Of a DNA stretch of 39,916 bases, positions 32,661-39,479 are shown piece after piece. A program made the position numbers and the translations under genes. The DNA is from Accumulibacter sp031732815 (lineage in GTDB: Bacteria > Pseudomonadota > Gammaproteobacteria > Burkholderiales > Rhodocyclaceae): NCBI RefSeq assembly GCF_031732815.1, contig NZ_JAVMKF010000067.1, forward strand, positions 1 to 39,916, given 5' to 3'. Position 1 is the first letter of the stretch; the number at the start of each line of letters is the position of its first letter. The notes below the pieces were generated by a model. The model was not told where the DNA came from. It was given only the letters and a program-made list of their open reading frames with translations, and searched no databases.

Positions 32661-32682
32661 CGCCACACTGGAGACTCTGCTT

Positions 32683-33459
32683 ATGAGCTACGCGAACATT
32701 ATTGCCGAGACGCGCGGCAAGGTCGGCCTGATCACGCTCAACCGGCCGAAGCAGTTGAACGCACTGAACGATGAGCTGATGGACGAAATGGGCCGTGCGC
32801 TGGCCGATTTCGAGGCCGACGAGAACATCGGGGCGATTGTCATCACTGGCTCCGACAAGGCCTTTGCCGCAGGCGCCGACATTACGGTCATGCAGTCACT
32901 GTCGTACATGGAAGCCTACAAGGGCAACTTCATCACGCGCAACTGGGAATGCGTCAAGAACTGCCGCAAACCCGTGATTGCTGCCGTTGCCGGCTACGCG
33001 CTGGGCGGTGGCTGCGAACTGGCAATGATGTGCGACATCATCCTGGCCGCCGACACAGCGGTTTTTGGTCAGCCGGAAGTTCGTCTGGCCATCCTGCCCG
33101 GCGCTGGCGGCACGCAGCGCCTGCCGCGCGCCGTGTCGAAAGCCAAGGCGATGGACCTCTGCCTGACCGCGCGCAACATGGATGCGCAGGAAGCCGAACG
33201 CGCCGGGCTGGTGTCACGCGTCGTTCCCGCCGACAAGCTGCTCGAGGAAGCTCTCGCCGCGGCCAGCCGGATCGCCGGCTTCTCGCTGCCGGTGGTTTTG
33301 ATGATCAAGGAATGCATCAACCGCGCCTACGAGAGCTCGCTCGCCGAGGGCTTGCTCTTTGAACGGCGCACCTTCCATTCGGCATTCGCCCTGGATGACC
33401 AGAAGGAAGGGATGACCGCCTTCGTCGAAAAGCGCAAGGCGTCTTTCAGCAACCGCTGA
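32683..33459 (+). CDS. Enoyl-CoA hydratase (crotonase family)
   Basis: A 258 aa crotonase-fold enzyme that hydrates trans-2-enoyl-CoA. Both catalytic Glu residues are present: Glu112 in GYALGGGCELAMMCD and Glu132 in GQPEVRLAILPGAGG, with the oxyanion segment FAAGADI near residue 61. One small departure is LA in VRLAILPG where most members have G. It is the (S)-specific crotonase type, not the hotdog (R)-specific PhaJ type expected to feed a PHA synthase directly. It lies 22 bp after the PHA-synthase-like gene with GGAG upstream, so the two are probably co-transcribed. Confidence 0.92.
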   Translation: MSYANIIAETRGKVGLITLNRPKQLNALNDELMDEMGRALADFEADENIGAIVITGSDKAFAAGADITVMQSLSYMEAYKGNFITRNWECVKNCRKPVIAAVAGYALGGGCELAMMCDIILAADTAVFGQPEVRLAILPGAGGTQRLPRAVSKAKAMDLCLTARNMDAQEAERAGLVSRVVPADKLLEEALAAASRIAGFSLPVVLMIKECINRAYESSLAEGLLFERRTFHSAFALDDQKEGMTAFVEKRKASFSNR

Positions 33460-33779
33460 GCCTGCGCAACGACCCCTGGGGGCGCACGTCCGTAATGGCC
33501 GGCCGCCCCTAGGGAATTTACCCGACGGCCAGACCAGCCTGATCGGCTGCGCCAGATGGAGCCGTCGCCTCTGCCGGTCGGCACCCGAGCCCACACCTTG
33601 GCAGCCGGCATCGCCCTGCGCGGTAGACCCCGCCACCACGAATCACCAACTCCCGGCACGCCAGCCACCCGACTGCTGCGCCAGCGAACGCGCGACCAGG
33701 CTTCAACGGGCGCCGGTCTGCGGTAGAATTCGCCGCCCTGCCCCATCGGCAAGCCGCAAACCAGCAAGGAGATGGAAGA
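33460..33779. other. Intergenic region before the DUF4337-like gene
   Basis: These 320 bp contain no supported gene. Just after the hydratase stop is an imperfect inverted repeat, CCCCTGGGGGCG (33473-33484) against CGCCCCTAGGGA (33504-33515), 10 of 12 pairs with a 19-nt loop and no T-run; it may act as a weak terminator. Near the 3' end a TAGAAT box (33724-33729) with TTCAAC (33702-33707) at 16 nt could be the promoter for the next gene. Confidence 0.4.
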
Positions 33780-34352
33780 ATGTCCGGACACGGTTTCCAC
33801 GTGCATGGTCCGCACGATCACGAAGTCGAACATGTCGCCCAGCATGGAGGCGACACATTTACCTCGCGCGTCGCCGTTCTCACCGCCATCCTGTCGACCG
33901 TCGGCGCAATCTTTGGCTACCTCGGCGGGCACTCGCAGAATGCCGCACTGATCTACAAGAACGAGGCGGCGATCCAGAAGACGGCAGCCTCGAATCAATG
34001 GAACTACTATCAGGCGAAGAGCAACAAGCAGAACCTCGCCGAACTGTCGATCACGTTGACGACCGGCGAGGCGCGCGAGAAGTACGTGCAGGAAGTCGAG
34101 CGCTACAAGAAGGAAAAACAGGAGATCAAGAGCGACGCTGACAAGCTCGAAGCAGCGGCAAAGGAAGCAGACCGCAAGAGCGACCACGAAATGCATGTGC
34201 ACGAGCGCTGGGCGCTTGCCACGACCCTGCTCCAGATTGCCATTGCGATGGCCGCCATCACGCTGCTCACGCGCAAGCGCTGGATGCTCTTCGGCGTCTA
34301 CGGCGCCAGCCTGCTCGGCATCGGCGTCGGCATCCTCGGTTACCTGGCCTGA
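33780..34352 (+). CDS. DUF4337-like membrane protein with His-rich N-terminus
   Basis: A 190 aa protein of unknown function with the layout of DUF4337 proteins. The N-terminus is His-rich (seven His in residues 4-22), followed by a membrane helix (about 31-49), a central charged helical region (about 55-145, including YVQEVERYKKEKQEIKSDAD), and two C-terminal membrane helices (about 147-163 and 169-188). AAGGAG precedes the ATG by about 9 nt. A metal-binding role for the His cluster is speculation. It is monocistronic; the next gene is convergent. Confidence 0.8.
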   Translation: MSGHGFHVHGPHDHEVEHVAQHGGDTFTSRVAVLTAILSTVGAIFGYLGGHSQNAALIYKNEAAIQKTAASNQWNYYQAKSNKQNLAELSITLTTGEAREKYVQEVERYKKEKQEIKSDADKLEAAAKEADRKSDHEMHVHERWALATTLLQIAIAMAAITLLTRKRWMLFGVYGASLLGIGVGILGYLA

Positions 34353-34435
34353 ACGAGCTCCCGGCTCGCGCCGCCTTGCTGCTCGCTGCGCGCGGCAGCG
34401 TGTCGCCGCCGCGCGTCATCCGGGCGTAGGGCAGA

Positions 34436-35494
34436 TCACGTCGAGCGCGCGCAAATTTGCCGCGCCAAGGCGTCGATCGCGGATGGGCTCAGATCATCGG
34501 TGGGAAAATTCTGCGGGGCGGCAAAACCGGCGTAGTTGCGATTCTGCGAGCGAAAATAGAGCGGGTCATAATGCTGCTCGAGCAATTCGCCGACCAAGGC
34601 GCGCCAATCACCCTCAAGCACCTGTTCGCGCCAGCGGGCTATCGTCTCTACGCTGCGCAGATGGCGCAACGAAGCAAGCCTTTCGTTCAGCCATTCGGGC
34701 GCACGCAGAAAATATGCGTAGTCGCGTAACAGGTAGTCGACGCGTGCGGTAAACGCGGCGTCGATGTTTATGCAACAGCCGGCGCGCATCGTTTCGATCA
34801 GCGCTGCCGGCAAGTGCAGTGTACCGATCTTGCGGCTTTCCGCTTCGACATAAACCGGGCGCTCGCGGTCGAAACGCTGCAGTGCGACGAGCAGCCGCGA
34901 TTCGAACATTTTCTGCGCAGGCTGCGGCGAATCGGGCAAGGAGCCAAGCACCGAACCCTTGTGACAAGCAATCTCCTCCAGGTCGAGCACCTGTTCGCCC
35001 AGGTGGCCGATCGCCTGCAGGACGCGGCTCTTGCCGCTGCCCGTCGGCCCACAAACGACCTTCAGCCGCAGGCCCAGCGGCAACTCGTTCAGTGCCGCAA
35101 CGACCAGCCGCCGATACGTCCGGTAGCCGCCTGCCAATTGCTGCGCATCCCAGCCGACCTGGCGCAAAACATGCGTCAGCGAGGCACTGCGCTGCCCGCC
35201 GCGCCAGCAAAGGACAAGCGGCCGCCAATCGCGCGGCCGCTCGGCAAAGTGCTGGCGCAGATGCTGCGCGATGTTCTCGGCGACGTAGGCGGCCCCCACC
35301 TTACGCGCAGCAAACGCGGAAACCTGCTTGTACAGGGTTCCCACCTCGCAGCGCTGGCGATCATGAAGCACCGGATAGTTGCGCGAACCGGGAACATGAT
35401 CCTCGGCAAACTCGGCTGGCGAGCGAACATCGACGATCTCGTCGAAGGACGACAAGTCGCTCAAGTGCTCAATGCTGGCGATATCGTGTTTCAT
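34436..35494 (-). CDS. mnmH: tRNA 2-selenouridine synthase (MnmH/SelU)
   Basis: Replaces the sulfur of 2-thiouridine at tRNA wobble position 34 with selenium, using selenophosphate, through a geranylated intermediate. From the ATG at 35494 the product is 352 aa. It has an N-terminal rhodanese domain (about 5-130, with IVDVRSPAEFAEDHVPGS and the catalytic Cys in LVLCWRGGQRS) and a P-loop domain (GPTGSGKS). These are the family's defining parts. The presence of the enzyme implies selenophosphate synthetase (SelD) elsewhere in the genome. It begins 40 bp after the esterase stop and is probably co-transcribed with it. Confidence 0.94.
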   Translation of the reverse strand: MKHDIASIEHLSDLSSFDEIVDVRSPAEFAEDHVPGSRNYPVLHDRQRCEVGTLYKQVSAFAARKVGAAYVAENIAQHLRQHFAERPRDWRPLVLCWRGGQRSASLTHVLRQVGWDAQQLAGGYRTYRRLVVAALNELPLGLRLKVVCGPTGSGKSRVLQAIGHLGEQVLDLEEIACHKGSVLGSLPDSPQPAQKMFESRLLVALQRFDRERPVYVEAESRKIGTLHLPAALIETMRAGCCINIDAAFTARVDYLLRDYAYFLRAPEWLNERLASLRHLRSVETIARWREQVLEGDWRALVGELLEQHYDPLYFRSQNRNYAGFAAPQNFPTDDLSPSAIDALARQICARST

Positions 35495-35534
35495 GCCAGT
35501 GAAGCCTCGCCCGATCGGCGCTGGTTGCAGGTCC

Positions 35535-36152
35535 TCATTTGAGCAGTGGCTCCAGACCACGCCAGACGTTGTCGAGCAGCAAGGGCTGCGCTTCCGCCGT
35601 CGGATGCAGATTGTCCGCCTGGAAGTAACGCGCCTGCGTGGCTACGCCGGCAAGCAGGAAATCGACCAGAGGCGTCCGGCGCGCCTTGGCCACCGCTGCG
35701 AAAGTCTGATGAAAGTCGGCCGCGTAGCTGCCGTAGTTGGGCGGGATGCGTTGGCCGACGAGCAGTACGCGCGCCTTCCGCTGCTGGGCCGCGTCGACGA
35801 TGGCGGTCAGATTGGCGCTCATCTGACTGACCGGCAGTCCGCGCAGACCGTCGTTGGCACCGAGCGCGACGATGACGATCTGCGGCGTATAGCGGTTCAG
35901 CGCCGCCTCGATGCGCGCCCGACCGCCGCTCGTCGTCTCACCCGAGATGCTGGCATTGACGACGGTATAATCGAGCTTCCTCTCCTGCAGACGCCGGGCC
36001 AGCAAGGACGGCCAGGCTGCCTCCTGAGCAATACCGTAACCCGCCGAGAGAGAATCGCCGAAGACGAGGATGTTCTTCTGTGCCAGCGCTGCCGGAGCGA
36101 AAAGCAAGGCTCCGACCAGGAGCAAACCCTGAAAGCTTGAGAGACGAAACAT
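35535..36152 (-). CDS. tesA: TesA-like arylesterase / lysophospholipase (SGNH hydrolase)
   Basis: A 205 aa periplasmic GDSL/SGNH hydrolase related to E. coli TesA (thioesterase I/protease I/lysophospholipase L1). It has a signal peptide (1-24, ending ALAQ), block I with the nucleophile Ser in VFGDSLSAGYG, block II Gly in SISGETTSGG, block III GANDG, and block V DNLHPTAEAQ with the catalytic Asp-x-x-His. The start ATG overlaps the start codon of the divergent ATPase gene by two bases. The frame extends 76 codons further upstream, antisense to that gene, and was rejected because the signal peptide fixes the start. Confidence 0.92.
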   Translation of the reverse strand: MFRLSSFQGLLLVGALLFAPAALAQKNILVFGDSLSAGYGIAQEAAWPSLLARRLQERKLDYTVVNASISGETTSGGRARIEAALNRYTPQIVIVALGANDGLRGLPVSQMSANLTAIVDAAQQRKARVLLVGQRIPPNYGSYAADFHQTFAAVAKARRTPLVDFLLAGVATQARYFQADNLHPTAEAQPLLLDNVWRGLEPLLK

Positions 36153-36834
36153 GGTGGACAATACGTCGATGGTGGTTGAGGTAAAGAAACTGACCCGGCG
36201 CGTCGACAACGGCGGCGAGCCGTTGACCATTCTGCACGACATTTCGTTCGCCGTCGCTGCCGCTGAAACGGTGGCGATCGTCGGCGCCTCGGGTTCCGGC
36301 AAGTCTACCCTGCTCGGCCTGCTGGCCGGCCTCGATTTGCCGACCAGCGGCTCGGTCAGCCTCGCCGGCGAGGACATCACCCGCCTCGACGAAGATTCCC
36401 GGGCCGTCCTGCGCGGTCGCTTGCTGGGCTTCGTCTTTCAGTCATTCCAGTTGCTGCCTTCGCTGAGCGCGCTGGAAAACGTCATGCTGCCGCTCGAACT
36501 GGCCGGCGCAGCAAACGCCCGCAGTGAAGCCGAGTATTGGCTCCAGCGCGTCGGCCTGGCGCATCGACTGCGACATTACCCGAAGCACCTGTCCGGTGGC
36601 GAACAGCAGCGCGTCGCGCTGGCCCGCGCATTCGCGCCGCGCCCACGCCTCGTCCTGGCCGACGAACCCACCGGCAATCTCGACGCAGCCACCGGCCACC
36701 AGGTGATCGACCTGATGTTTGCGATCAACGCCGAGCGCGCCACGACCCTGCTGCTGGTGACGCACGACGAAGAAATCGCCGCCCGCTGTTGCCGGCGGCT
36801 ACGCATGCACGCCGGCGAGCTGGTCGAAGTCTGA
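36151..36834 (+). CDS. ybbA: YbbA-like ABC transporter ATP-binding protein
   Basis: A 227 aa ATPase of the LolD/MacB/YbbA group. It has Walker A GASGSGKST, the Q-loop region GFVFQSFQLLPSLSALENV, the signature LSGGEQQRVALARA, Walker B LVLADEPTGNLD, and the His loop VTHDEE. The start may be ATG 36151 or ATG 36169 (residue 7); neither has a strong Shine-Dalgarno site. In E. coli ybbA is divergent from tesA and is followed by the permease ybbP; here the divergent arrangement is kept, but the next gene is a small one on the other strand, so no permease is adjacent. Confidence 0.9.
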   Translation: MVDNTSMVVEVKKLTRRVDNGGEPLTILHDISFAVAAAETVAIVGASGSGKSTLLGLLAGLDLPTSGSVSLAGEDITRLDEDSRAVLRGRLLGFVFQSFQLLPSLSALENVMLPLELAGAANARSEAEYWLQRVGLAHRLRHYPKHLSGGEQQRVALARAFAPRPRLVLADEPTGNLDAATGHQVIDLMFAINAERATTLLLVTHDEEIAARCCRRLRMHAGELVEV

Positions 36835-36852
36835 GCCCGTCTGAAGAGATTT

Positions 36853-37038
36853 CTACTGACTGGCCTCCAGCTCCCAGTCGTACATCCACACCTGACAACG
36901 CGCGCCATCGTTCCAATACACGACGCGATAGGTGTTCCCGTTGTTGTCGAGCGACAGCGAGTCGACCCGCCCGACCATGTCAATCGCCTTGATGCGGACC
37001 GCCTGCCCGAGGTCATACGCAAACTCAACCGTTCTCAA
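36853..37038 (-). CDS. Small beta-rich protein of unknown function
   Basis: A 61 aa protein if started at TTG 37038, where GGGAGG lies 5 nt upstream; the frame is open to an ATG at 37083 with no ribosome site. The sequence alternates short beta strands and turns (VRIKAIDMVGRVDSL, DNNGNTYRVVYWNDGAR, WMYDWEL), a pattern like a small SH3/Tudor-type barrel with a repeated W/Y-rich motif. There is no signal peptide. It is convergent with the YbbA-like gene, 18 bp apart. The function is unknown. Confidence 0.65.
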   Translation of the reverse strand: MRTVEFAYDLGQAVRIKAIDMVGRVDSLSLDNNGNTYRVVYWNDGARCQVWMYDWELEASQ

Positions 37039-37164
37039 ATCGTCCTCCCGTCGAAAAATCGGCGCTGACCGCGCGCTGCGCACTCAACTGTCCGCCGAAT
37101 CGCAAGTCTAATGGAAATCTTCCGTGCACCGCGTTCGCCGCCGGATTACCCGGCAAGCATTCGC

Positions 37165-37192
37165 TTGCTTCCGGCGCAAGGTGAACTAGACT
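37165..37192 (+). promoter_or_regulatory. Putative sigma70 promoter of the S8 protease gene
   Basis: TTGCTT (37165-37170), a 16-nt spacer, and TAGACT (37187-37192), giving a leader of about 115 nt before the protease ATG. It is a moderate match. The surrounding 275-bp gap between the small TTG-started gene and the protease holds no other clear element. Confidence 0.4.
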
Positions 37193-37313
37193 CAGCTCAT
37201 GGCAGGCGGCAGGCAGGCTGGACACCTGCCACAGGCCAAGCCGAGACGCGGCACCAGGCGCAGGCACGACGAAGCCCACAGCAGTCAACCGCAAGGACGA
37301 AGAGGAGGAAGTC

Positions 37314-38609
37314 ATGACGGACCATCCCACATTTTCCGCGTCAGCCACGCGCGAACCCGAGCGCACGAGCGGACGTTTCGTCGTTACCTTCCGTGACGAC
37401 GACGTCGCGAAAGGCATGGCAACGCTGGCCAAACGAGCCGCTATCCGGAGCCTTCCGAGCGCCGCCGATTTCACCGATTCGGCCCTCGACATGACGCAGC
37501 TCAGCGCCGCCGGCGGCGCCGTCTTTCCCACCCTCGGTGTTGCCGTCGTGACGCTCGACGACGACGCGCTGAGCAGCCTGATGGCGGCACACAGCGATGA
37601 CGCCGACGGCGCGATCCTCGACATCGAGCCCGAGCGCATGTTCTACGCGCTGACCGACGACGCCGGCCTGTCGCTCGCCTATCTGCAGGGCTATCGCGAC
37701 GCTGCCGACAACCTTTACGAAAGAGCGCGCGCCAGCGTCGACGCCGCCACGGCGGCCGCCGCCAGCGGCTTTTTCGACGACGCCCAATCGACCTGGGGCC
37801 TCAAGGCAACGCGCGCGGTCAACTCGCAGCGCACAGGCAGCGCGATCAAGCTCGCCGTCCTCGACACCGGCTTCGACCTGCAACACCCGGACTTCCGCGG
37901 CCGGCGGATCGTTACCGCTTCCTTCGTTTCCGGCCAGACCGTACAGGACGGGCACGGCCACGGCACGCACTGCATCGGCACCTCCTGCGGCAGCACCGAC
38001 GCCAGTGGCCGGCGCTACGGCGTCGCCCAGAAAGCGACGATCCATGCCGGCAAGGTCCTCGCCGACAACGGCAGCGGCTCGACCTCGGGGATTCTGGCCG
38101 GCATGGAATGGGCGATCAACAGCGGCTGCCAGGTGATCTCGATGTCGCTCGGCAATACCGTCAGCACACCGTCGACCGCCTACGAAAAGATCGGCCAGCG
38201 CGCCCTGCAGAAGAAGTGCCTGATCATTGCGGCCGCCGGCAACCATCGGCCAGGGACCGTCGGCCAGCCGGCCAACAGTCCGTCGATCCTGGCCGTCGGA
38301 GCGGTCGACAGCCAGATGCGGCTGGCTTCGTTCTCCTGCGGCTCGGGTAACGCGGGCGGAGCCAACGTCGACCTGGTCGGACCAGGCGTTGCCGTATACT
38401 CGTCGACCAAGCTGCCGACGCGCTACGCAAGCTGGAACGGGACCAGCATGGCGACCCCGCACGTCGCGGGCGTAGCCGCGCTGTGGGCGCAGACCTCTGC
38501 CGCCAATCGCGGCGCAGCGCTCTGGCAACTGCTGACCGCACGCGCGCTGCGCCTGCCGCTCGCCGCGAGGGATGTCGGCGTCGGCCTGGTGCAGTCGCCG
38601 CCGACCTGA
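37314..38609 (+). CDS. Subtilisin-like serine protease (S8) without signal peptide
   Basis: A 431 aa S8 peptidase with an intact catalytic set: Asp184 in AVLDTGFD, His216 in GHGHGTHC, the oxyanion Asn310 in AAAGNH, and Ser378 in NGTSMATPHVAG. The N-terminal part (about 20-110) looks like an I9-type propeptide (beta strand RFVVTF, helix, strands around FPTLGVAVVTL, final strand ILDIEPERM), joined by a helical linker (about 117-165). No Sec signal peptide or C-terminal domain is present, so it is either intracellular or exported by another route. AGGAGG lies 5 nt before the ATG. A small I9-like gene follows. Confidence 0.92.
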   Translation: MTDHPTFSASATREPERTSGRFVVTFRDDDVAKGMATLAKRAAIRSLPSAADFTDSALDMTQLSAAGGAVFPTLGVAVVTLDDDALSSLMAAHSDDADGAILDIEPERMFYALTDDAGLSLAYLQGYRDAADNLYERARASVDAATAAAASGFFDDAQSTWGLKATRAVNSQRTGSAIKLAVLDTGFDLQHPDFRGRRIVTASFVSGQTVQDGHGHGTHCIGTSCGSTDASGRRYGVAQKATIHAGKVLADNGSGSTSGILAGMEWAINSGCQVISMSLGNTVSTPSTAYEKIGQRALQKKCLIIAAAGNHRPGTVGQPANSPSILAVGAVDSQMRLASFSCGSGNAGGANVDLVGPGVAVYSSTKLPTRYASWNGTSMATPHVAGVAALWAQTSAANRGAALWQLLTARALRLPLAARDVGVGLVQSPPT

Positions 38610-38616
38610 CCGTCAG

Positions 38617-38648
38617 GCGCAAGGCCGGGCCGTCGCCCGGCCTTGCGC
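38617..38648 (+). terminator. Strong hairpin after the protease gene
   Basis: A perfect 14-bp stem, GCGCAAGGCCGGGC (38617-38630) and GCCCGGCCTTGCGC (38635-38648), with loop CGTC, 8 nt past the protease stop. No T-run follows (TCTACC), so it may be a partial terminator or a 3'-end stabiliser that lowers expression of the downstream gene relative to the protease. Confidence 0.6.
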
Positions 38649-38725
38649 TCTACCGGCGAGCCGCTGCTGGCCGGAGCTTTGCCTTCCGCCGCTGATCGGC
38701 CTTTGAACGAGGTGAGAACGAGAAA

Positions 38726-38965
38726 ATGGACGAAGCACAAGTGCAGTCAGTCATTGTCACCATCGACGATGCGCACCTCGCCGACATCCAGTCAGTCGCG
38801 CACCGCCTGGGCGCGGCTGGCTTGCAGGTGTCGCGCGTCATGTCGACGATAGGCATCATCGCCGGCAGCGCCCCGGGATCGTCGATCGCCCATCTGAAGG
38901 CGGTGCGCGGCGTATTGGAGATCGAGGCAGATCGGGAAATGCACGCCTTCGGCGGCGCCGAATAG
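38726..38965 (+). CDS. Small protein resembling a free-standing I9 protease inhibitor
   Basis: A 79 aa protein with no signal peptide or Cys. Its predicted beta-alpha-beta-beta-alpha-beta order (QSVIVTI; helix 16-30; LQVSRVMST; IGIIAGSA; helix 52-60; VLEIEAD) and the closing VRGVLEIEADRE match the fold and ending of I9 propeptide inhibitors, whose last strand and tail bind the subtilisin active site. It lies 116 bp after an S8 protease on the same strand. I infer an inhibitor or folding partner for that protease; the homology is by pattern only. A weak GAGG/GAGAA stretch precedes the ATG. Confidence 0.7.
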   Translation: MDEAQVQSVIVTIDDAHLADIQSVAHRLGAAGLQVSRVMSTIGIIAGSAPGSSIAHLKAVRGVLEIEADREMHAFGGAE

Positions 38966-38975
38966 CCGACCACTT

Positions 38976-39007
38976 CGCTTGCCCGCCGGACCACCGGCAG
39001 GCAAGCG
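38976..39007. terminator. Bidirectional hairpin between the I9-like gene and folB
   Basis: A 14-bp stem with one mismatch: CGCTTGCCCGCCGG (38976-38989), loop ACCA, CCGGCAGGCAAGCG (38994-39007). It sits between two convergent stop codons, so it probably terminates both. No T-run is seen on either side. Confidence 0.6.
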
Positions 39008-39009
39008 AC

Positions 39010-39366
39010 TCAGGCCTGAGCCCCGCGCTCGATGATCACGCCAACGCGGCGCACGCCACGCAGCGTGCCGAGCTTGGCGATCGAAACGCGCACCCAGGTG
39101 GCGCCGAAATCCTCAAGCAGCAGCGTCGCGACGTACTCGGCCAGGCGTTCGAGCAGATTGAACTGGCGCGCTGCCAGCTCGGCCACCAGCCGCTCGACGA
39201 CACTGGCGTAGTCGATCGTATCCCCCAACTCGTCGCTGGCGCCGGCGCTGGCCGTCGACGTCCCGATCTGCAGCGAAATCTCGACCGTCTGCGCCAACGC
39301 CCGCTCGCGCGGATAGATGCCGATCAGGGTCGAAGCGCGAAAGTCTTCAATGAAGATGATGTCCAT
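39010..39366 (-). CDS. folB: FolB, dihydroneopterin aldolase
   Basis: Folate pathway enzyme that cleaves 7,8-dihydroneopterin to 6-hydroxymethyl-dihydropterin and glycolaldehyde. From the ATG at 39366 the product is 118 aa, the family length. It begins MDIIFIEDFRASTLIGIYPR, the standard start, and has the catalytic Glu region (RERALAQTVEISL), TIDYASVVERL, NLLERLAEYVA, and the catalytic Lys in SIAKLGTLRGVRRVGVIIE. The frame extends 13 codons upstream, but the family start favours 39366. It is divergent from plsY, a common arrangement. Confidence 0.94.
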   Translation of the reverse strand: MDIIFIEDFRASTLIGIYPRERALAQTVEISLQIGTSTASAGASDELGDTIDYASVVERLVAELAARQFNLLERLAEYVATLLLEDFGATWVRVSIAKLGTLRGVRRVGVIIERGAQA

Positions 39367-39479
39367 GCCGGGCTGCGTCGTGTCGGTGTACAATTGATCG
39401 GCCACCGCAGGCGAGAGCGATGACGGGCGGCGAATTTTAACCCAGAGCCCCCGCCAAACCTACGCACGAACACGCTCCG

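Noticed and set aside
31203..32666. A 487-codon minus-strand frame opposite the PHA-synthase-like gene.
   Set aside because: The plus strand carries the conserved catalytic triad and a strong ribosome site; the reverse frame is compositional shadow.
33473..33515. Inverted repeat after the enoyl-CoA hydratase as an intrinsic terminator.
   Set aside because: The loop is long (19 nt), two mismatches occur and there is no T-run, so it was recorded only as a weak possibility within the intergenic entry.
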